The translations under genes were made by a program, and so were the position numbers. Under the pieces are notes generated by a model that saw nothing but the letters and a program-made list of their open reading frames with translations, was not told the origin of the DNA and did no database searches. DNA of 64,000 nucleotides, from the NCBI GenBank assembly GCA_964342305.1, contig CAYFGK010000006.1:1-64000 (forward strand), written 5' to 3'. This DNA is from DT-110 sp964342305 (GTDB lineage Bacteria > Bacteroidota > Bacteroidia > Chitinophagales > Saprospiraceae). Numbering within the stretch: the first letter of the stretch is position 1; every line of letters starts with the position of its first letter. This document shows positions 58,638-64,000 of this stretch, piece after piece.

Positions 58638-59774
58638 ATGCACCTACTGGTCTGCTCGGACGCCTTTAAGGAAGGCGCCGACGCTCCAACTGTCTGCTCG
58701 GCTATGGCTCGGGGAGTACGCTTGGTATACCCTGGGGCCAACGTCGATGAATGTCCTCTTGCCGATGGCGGGGAGGGTACCGCCCGTATCCTTACTCAGG
58801 CTTTAGGCGGCGAGTGGACAGCCGTATCGGTATCTGACCCGCTGGGGCGACCGGTAACCGCCGGCTACGGATGGCTTGCCCACGACACCACGGCCCTGAT
58901 CGATATGGCCGAAGCATCGGGCTTACAGCACCTGGAAACCGGTGAACGCAATGCGCTGCAGGCTACTTCCTTTGGTACCGGGCAGCTTATTCGCCACGCC
59001 CTCGAGCGAGGTGCACGTACTATATATCTGGGCCTGGGCGGCAGCGCTACGACCGATGCCGGCATGGGTATGGCATCGGCCCTGGGCATCCGGTCATTCT
59101 CGGGGGGCAGACTTATCGAGTATCCTGCCGGTGAACACTTATCGCGCATTGATCAGATCGATCGATCAGACATGCATCCGCTTTTGGCGAAAGCTACCTT
59201 CCGCATACTGTGTGATGTCCGGAATCCACTATTTGGTCCGCAGGGAGCTGCCCATGTGTATGCCCCTCAGAAGGGAGCCAGCGGAGCACAGGTCGAACTT
59301 CTCGACGACGGTTTGCAAGCGATACACCAGTTGTGGAAGAAGACTTTGGAACGGGACGTCTCCCGACAACCCGGAGCTGGGGCTGCCGGCGGCTTGGGCG
59401 CAGCGGCCCTCCTGTTCTTAAACGGCGCATTAGTCTCCGGTGCCGAGACCGTATTGGATCTGGTAAATATAGATGAGCGCATGGCCCGCGCACAACTCAT
59501 CCTTACCGGCGAAGGTAGCCTCGACGAACAGAGTTTGCATGGCAAGTTGATCGAACGGCTGGCTATCAGAGCAAATCGGCAACAAATCCCCATTATCGCT
59601 CTTTGTGGTCGCCTGGTATTATCCCCCCGGCAGTTGCAATCATCTGGTCTGCTGGCCGCCTTCCCCATCCAACCCGGCCCCGTCTCCCTCGGGGACGCAC
59701 TAGCCAATACCACCGACAACCTGGAACAGACTGCCGCTCGCGTCGCAGCAACTTTTTTTGGCCGAAAGACCTGA
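58638..59774 (+). CDS. Glycerate kinase, type I (GarK/GlxK)
   Basis: 378 residues, family length. Phosphorylates glycerate to 2-phosphoglycerate, which enolase can use. Motifs: SDAFKEGADAPTVCSAMARG, DGGEGTARIL, LGLGGSATTDAGMGMASALG and GAAGGLGAAAL, and near the end LTGEGSLDEQSLHGK. The ATG at 58638 lies 4 bases after the MarR stop. Carries a variant of the 13-bp word (TTTTGGCGAAAGC, about 59183-59195). Confidence 0.93.
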   Translation: MHLLVCSDAFKEGADAPTVCSAMARGVRLVYPGANVDECPLADGGEGTARILTQALGGEWTAVSVSDPLGRPVTAGYGWLAHDTTALIDMAEASGLQHLETGERNALQATSFGTGQLIRHALERGARTIYLGLGGSATTDAGMGMASALGIRSFSGGRLIEYPAGEHLSRIDQIDRSDMHPLLAKATFRILCDVRNPLFGPQGAAHVYAPQKGASGAQVELLDDGLQAIHQLWKKTLERDVSRQPGAGAAGGLGAAALLFLNGALVSGAETVLDLVNIDERMARAQLILTGEGSLDEQSLHGKLIERLAIRANRQQIPIIALCGRLVLSPRQLQSSGLLAAFPIQPGPVSLGDALANTTDNLEQTAARVAATFFGRKT

Positions 59775-59822
59775 ATCATGGAAACCGGTTACAATTGATT
59801 TTTTATTTTCCAGAAAAAAGCC

Positions 59823-61403
59823 ATGTACCGATATCTATTTTTCGTGCTCCTGCTAGCCACCGCCTGGGGCTGTCAGCAGGAGGCTCCCGCAACCACCTAC
59901 TCCGAGGATAAAAAAGAACTGCCACCCCGGGAACGATTCGGAGACCTGTTCATCGAAGCGCAAATGGCCGGTATCTTTCCCGACGGCAAAACCGTGGTGG
60001 ATTGTATTCCGAAATATCCTACCGACCAGATTATGGAGGAGTATAATGAAGCCCGCCAGCAGGAGGATTTCGACATTGAGGCCTTCTGGTTGGCCCACTT
60101 CGAGGAACCTCCTCAGTACGCTACGGGTTTCGCCAGTGAATCCAGTCGCTCGGTCAGTGAGCACATCGAGGTGTTGTGGGACGTACTGACCCGCCAACCC
60201 GACGACCAGGATGCGGGCACACTCATTCCGTTACCCAATCCCTACATTGTACCCGGCGGCCGTTTCCGGGAGATCTACTACTGGGACAGCTATTTTACCA
60301 TGCTGGGGCTCATTGCCGATGATCGCACGGATATGGTCGAAAACATGGTGGATAATTTTGCCTATCTCATCGATACCATCGGCTTTATCCCCAACGGGAA
60401 CCGCACCTATTTCCTGACCCGTTCCCAGCCCCCCTTCTTTGCCCTTATGGTCGAATTACTGGCGGAGGAGAAAGGCCCGGAAGTATTGGAGAATTATCTG
60501 CCGCAACTGGAACGCGAATACGCTTTCTGGATGAACGGCCTCCAGGAAGTTTCCCAGCAAAATCCTATGGTAGAGCACGTAGTACGCATGCCCGACGGCG
60601 CTATTCTCAACCGTTATTACGACCAGGGTGATTACCCGCGCGAGGAAATGTGGAAGGACGACGTGGAAGTAGCGGAAGCCAGCGGGCGGTCCGAATCAGA
60701 CATTTATGCCGACCTGCGGGCAGCCTGTGAATCGGGCTGGGATTTCAGCAGCCGGTGGTTCTCCGATAGCGAGACCCTCATGACGGTACAAACGACCAGC
60801 ATCATACCGGTCGATCTGAATGCTTTGTTATTCCAGCTGGAGAGTACCATTGCCCGCGCTCACCGCGAAGCCGGGTCAGCGGAGGAAGCGGAAGCCTTCG
60901 AAGCCAAAGCGCAGGCACGCGCAGAGGCTTTGCAGCTCTATTGCTGGGACGAGGAAGGAGGGTTCTTCCGCGATTACCACTTTGTCGAACAACGCTTCAC
61001 CCCCGTTCGCTCCCTGGCCGGTGTATTCCCCTTATTCGTAGGTATTGCTGATAACGAACAGGGCGAACTGGTAGCACAAACCCTGAGGGAAGCGTTTTTG
61101 TATCCCGGTGGCCTGGTCTCGACACCCAATGAAACCGGTCAACAGTGGGACGCGCCCAACGGATGGGCTCCTCTCCAATACATGGCCATCCAGGGGCTGC
61201 GCCGCACCGGACAAAGCGAACTTGCCACGGAAATCCGCGACCGTTGGGTCGCCCTGAATCGCCGGGTGTACGAAGACACCGGAAAGCTGGTCGAAAAGTA
61301 TAATGTGGTCGACATAACCCTTGAATCAGGCGGGGGAGAATACCCGGTCCAGGATGGTTTTGGCTGGACCAATGGTGTTCTGCAGGCACTGATCAAGGAA
61401 TAG
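59823..61403 (+). CDS. GH37 alpha,alpha-trehalase lipoprotein
   Basis: 526 residues. Lipoprotein signal with lipidated Cys17 in LLATAWGCQ, so the enzyme is anchored in the envelope rather than free in the periplasm. Splits trehalose into two glucoses. GH37 signatures PGGRFREIYYWDSYF and QWDAPNGWAPLQY; proposed acid Asp307 in ESGWDFSSRW and base Glu506 in GGGEYPVQDGFGWTNG. Follows glycerate kinase by 48 bases and may be cotranscribed. Both treA and treF names would be guesses. Confidence 0.93.
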   Translation: MYRYLFFVLLLATAWGCQQEAPATTYSEDKKELPPRERFGDLFIEAQMAGIFPDGKTVVDCIPKYPTDQIMEEYNEARQQEDFDIEAFWLAHFEEPPQYATGFASESSRSVSEHIEVLWDVLTRQPDDQDAGTLIPLPNPYIVPGGRFREIYYWDSYFTMLGLIADDRTDMVENMVDNFAYLIDTIGFIPNGNRTYFLTRSQPPFFALMVELLAEEKGPEVLENYLPQLEREYAFWMNGLQEVSQQNPMVEHVVRMPDGAILNRYYDQGDYPREEMWKDDVEVAEASGRSESDIYADLRAACESGWDFSSRWFSDSETLMTVQTTSIIPVDLNALLFQLESTIARAHREAGSAEEAEAFEAKAQARAEALQLYCWDEEGGFFRDYHFVEQRFTPVRSLAGVFPLFVGIADNEQGELVAQTLREAFLYPGGLVSTPNETGQQWDAPNGWAPLQYMAIQGLRRTGQSELATEIRDRWVALNRRVYEDTGKLVEKYNVVDITLESGGGEYPVQDGFGWTNGVLQALIKE

Positions 61404-61442
61404 TGCACGGAGCGGAACCGATTTGCTGTTTTTCCGTACAAA

Positions 61443-61484
61443 ATGCCAGCTACCGGTAGTGTTCCGGTAGCTGGCATCTTTGTT
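61443..61484 (+). terminator. Terminator of the trehalase gene
   Basis: ATGCCAGCTACCGG and CCGGTAGCTGGCAT form a perfect 14-bp stem with a 7-nt loop, followed by CTTTGTT, 39 bases past the trehalase stop. Confidence 0.85.
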
Positions 61485-61508
61485 CAAACAGCAATCAACC
61501 CAAACCTC

Positions 61509-64000
61509 ATGGCTACCCCTCTCCGGATGCTTCGCCCGGCATGCCTCCTGTCTCTTGTAATACCTTGTCTGTTTCCAAGCCTGTTGCGTGCCCAGGGAGG
61601 CAGCACCTGCTCTACGGCCCAACTCATTGCCCCCGGCACCCACCGTACGGAGGGACTGGTTTCCGGTAATGGTGCCTTCCGCTCCGATGCCCGCCACGCT
61701 CGCTGGTTTGCGTACGTGCCTCCTGCCAATGGTTTGTTATCGATCACCAGTTGCGGGGGTGCCGCTGACACCCGCCTTCAGATCTACCGAAACAATTGTA
61801 GTGGAGAAACCTGGTGGGTTTCCAGCGACGACGCCTGCGATATTGATGGAACTGCTGCCACCAGGAACACCTACGCCGCCGCCGTTGAAGGTTTGTATGT
61901 GGAGGGCGGCGACACCCTCCTCATCGAATGGGACGACCACTGGGATAATAATGGATTTGACTGGGAACTCCTCTTTCAGGAACAACCAACCGATGGGGGG
62001 CTGGCCCCGATTTCAGCCTTACGGCAAATTCCCGCTCACCGATACCCCGAGGGTTATGCATTACGGGTTAGATTAGCAAACCGCGGTTCCCGGGCTTTAA
62101 ACCAGGCTCTGATTTCAACCCGTGTACAATCGTCGGATTCCACTCTCTTCAATGAGACTATTCCGCTGCCCACCCTGCCCGGAAAAACAGAGCGCGACGT
62201 AACTACGGCAACACTAACGTTAATCCCAAATACGGAATACCACATCACATTTATTCTGAGTGACCCCATCGACACCTACCCGGATAATGATACCATCCGA
62301 CAAACGATACGCACCACCGAAAACACCTATGCTCAGGACGAAGGCCTAACCGGCTCACTGGCGGGCACCGGTGATGAAATCACCCGGTTCGGGCAGGTGA
62401 TACGCTTCGACCGCACCGAACTCCTGCGCGGCATCAGCATGTATCGCAGTGGCGGAACCAAAGGCGATTCCCTCTACCTCCACCTCTACGAGGTCACCGA
62501 ATCAGGGCCGGGGCAAAAATTGCGCACCGCAGGGCCCTTTTTGCTGACAAGCAATTCCGAAGCCTGGCAATGGCTACCATTGGAATCCGCATGGTCCACA
62601 ACCGCGGGGTTCCCCTACCTCATAGCCGTAGAGCATCACCCTTCCGGCCATCGGTTACAGGTAGGTATTTCCCAATCCGAACCAGCCACGTCAGGCGGAT
62701 GGCGCCAGATCGGAGGCGGCGATTGGCAAAGCAATGCGTCTGCCGGACTACCAGCCAACTGGCTTATCCGGCAACACCTCGACATCCCCACCGTACCCGT
62801 TACCCTCCCGGTGCAATGGCCCGATAGTCTGAAACCGGAAGTTCCCATGGTCATCCTGGCTACCGGATCTGATACAACTGGCCCGTGGCCCATGGAAGCA
62901 GTGAATGATTCTACCTGGCAATACCAAACCAACCGGTCGGTGGGCGATACGGTCCGCTATCGCTTCGTACGGAGCGGAAACGGCCTTGCCGAACCAGTTC
63001 CTGTTGCCTGTTCAGTCACCGGTCCCGACGGAGAAAACTGGCGGCAGTTAGTTATTCCCCAGGGTGGTGAGGCCACTGCCGGCCTGGTGTGCTGGTCGCG
63101 ATGTACGCCCTGCTCGATGGACCCGGCCTGCATAGGACCCGATTTACTACGCTGTGAGACCTTCGATCAATATACGTTGGGGACACCTCCCGGCACACAG
63201 GCTCCCTGGTGGATGCCCCGGCGACCAGCCGAAGACGGAGTTATCACCGCTCAACAGTCCGTGAGTCCCCCGCATGCCCTTTACCTTGACCCCGGCGGCC
63301 GCACCCGGACCGCCCTGCAATTGCCCGATCTGTCACCAGGAGGAATTTATCGGGTAGAGATGCAAGTACAGGTGCCGACGGGTGCCAGTGCCGGTTTGGA
63401 ACTCACTAGTGCAGGTAGTCCCGATATGGCGCCCTTTTTTGGTGTATTGCTGGGTACCGATCCCCGGGGGGAAGCATCCTCCAGCGGGCAAGGATACACG
63501 CTGCCCAATCGTCTGGGATTAAGCTATCCGGCCGGGGAGTGGTTTACCCTGGTTTGGTTGTTCGACATGAACCGACGACGTTTGCGTTGCACGCTGAACG
63601 GAAACCTCATCGACGAAGTCAGCCTGTCGGAAACACCTACCGAAGTGCGTTTTTTCTCCCCGAACCGTTCAACGGAGTTCTTCGTGGATGATGTCCGCAT
63701 CCGTCAACTCGGCAATTGCCGGTCGGATGCTCTGGTCTGTGAATCCTTCGAATGGTATTTTGCCGGTCAGGCGCCCTCGGGACCGGCAAGCGACTGGTTG
63801 CGATCCGACACTTCCGGTATCGTCACCAATGACCGCTCGGGTACCGGGCTGCACAGTTTGTATTTTCAGCGTGGCTCCTTCGAACGATCCGACTTATTCT
63901 TAGGTGGTTTTCAGCAGGGACGGTTCGAACTGCGTTGGCAACAGTATATGCCCAGCAGTCAGGCCAGCGGACTGGAATTACGCGGTAGCGACGACCTTCC
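61509..64000 (+). CDS. Large secreted protein with repeated jelly-roll-like domains, 3' end outside window
   Basis: At least 830 residues, open to the window end. Start at 61509 (MATPLRMLRPACLL) or the in-frame ATG at 61527; signal peptide ends near LLRAQGG. The N-terminal ~130 residues resemble a pre-peptidase beta domain (STAQLIAPGTHRTEG, DTRLQIYRNNC). Then come a CARDB/Ig-like section and two copies of a roughly 195-residue unit starting CETFDQYTLG (549) and CESFEWYFAG (744), each LamG-like. The Cys-rich spacer CWSRCTPCSMDPACIG precedes the first copy. A type IX C-terminal signal is likely beyond the window, but cannot be seen. Confidence 0.85.
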   Translation, partial: MATPLRMLRPACLLSLVIPCLFPSLLRAQGGSTCSTAQLIAPGTHRTEGLVSGNGAFRSDARHARWFAYVPPANGLLSITSCGGAADTRLQIYRNNCSGETWWVSSDDACDIDGTAATRNTYAAAVEGLYVEGGDTLLIEWDDHWDNNGFDWELLFQEQPTDGGLAPISALRQIPAHRYPEGYALRVRLANRGSRALNQALISTRVQSSDSTLFNETIPLPTLPGKTERDVTTATLTLIPNTEYHITFILSDPIDTYPDNDTIRQTIRTTENTYAQDEGLTGSLAGTGDEITRFGQVIRFDRTELLRGISMYRSGGTKGDSLYLHLYEVTESGPGQKLRTAGPFLLTSNSEAWQWLPLESAWSTTAGFPYLIAVEHHPSGHRLQVGISQSEPATSGGWRQIGGGDWQSNASAGLPANWLIRQHLDIPTVPVTLPVQWPDSLKPEVPMVILATGSDTTGPWPMEAVNDSTWQYQTNRSVGDTVRYRFVRSGNGLAEPVPVACSVTGPDGENWRQLVIPQGGEATAGLVCWSRCTPCSMDPACIGPDLLRCETFDQYTLGTPPGTQAPWWMPRRPAEDGVITAQQSVSPPHALYLDPGGRTRTALQLPDLSPGGIYRVEMQVQVPTGASAGLELTSAGSPDMAPFFGVLLGTDPRGEASSSGQGYTLPNRLGLSYPAGEWFTLVWLFDMNRRRLRCTLNGNLIDEVSLSETPTEVRFFSPNRSTEFFVDDVRIRQLGNCRSDALVCESFEWYFAGQAPSGPASDWLRSDTSGIVTNDRSGTGLHSLYFQRGSFERSDLFLGGFQQGRFELRWQQYMPSSQASGLELRGSDDL

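Overview
The window looks like chromosomal DNA of a marine or freshwater Bacteroidota, most likely a Saprospiria/Lewinella-type organism. The evidence is: type IX secretion genes (gldJ, a porP/sprF homologue, porU, porV); Bacteroidetes-type promoters (TTG/TTTG, about 19 nt, TAnnTTTG) in front of several genes; almost no Shine-Dalgarno sequences; and a gene set for a saproxanthin-like carotenoid. The genus is an inference from gene content, not a match.

Layout. 1-608: 66-bp tandem repeats and a heptamer array, no gene. 609-6298: OmpA-type outer membrane protein, amino-acid dehydrogenase, metal-site-less arginase-family protein, murF. 6563-14706: type IX secretion locus, with gldJ and porP/sprF on the minus strand facing porU and porV on the plus strand. 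14723-15322: porV terminator, a palindromic repeat element and RNase P RNA (minus strand). 15579-19022: large 12-TM NtrY-like sensor kinase. 19122-21811: crtD-cruF-crtZ carotenoid operon, bracketed by heptamer arrays. 21938-27417: tail-anchored hypothetical protein, EamA transporter, sucD, divIC/ftsB-like gene, eno, carA. 27604-47321: almost continuous minus-strand str-S10-spc-alpha superoperon, rpsL to rplQ, including the tiny genes rpmJ and rpmD. 47430-48110: a 165-bp duplication plus octamer repeats that run into the 3' end of fdhD. 48985-54763: zinc-ribbon protein, methyltransferase, and a four-gene minus-strand operon (S9 peptidase, membrane protein, phosphoesterase, DUF4112). 54858-55434: relics of isocitrate lyase and of its probable RamB/ScfR-type regulator. 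55665-61403: envelope protein, DUF3253, DUF4199-like protein, MarR regulator, glycerate kinase, trehalase lipoprotein. 61509-end: a large secreted protein running off the window.

How the genes work together. PorU and PorV form the cell-surface sortase/shuttle pair of the type IX system, and GldJ and PorP/SprF belong to its gliding/secretion machinery. CrtD, CruF and CrtZ act on gamma-carotene to give a monocyclic, hydroxylated, tert-hydroxy carotenoid. The superoperon supplies ribosomal proteins, RNA polymerase alpha, SecY, IF-1 and methionine aminopeptidase. I saw no tRNA, rRNA, CRISPR array, transposase or prophage.

The least ordinary content is non-coding. Short-period (7- and 8-bp) arrays sit at the 3' ends of transcription units, sometimes providing the stop codon, with a conserved orientation relative to the upstream gene. 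A 13-bp word (GCTTTCGCAAAAA) occurs six times exactly. There are two copies of a hairpin module and a pair of distant inverted repeats near murF and rnpB. None of these matches a standard feature class, and they are the best candidates for undescribed biology here.
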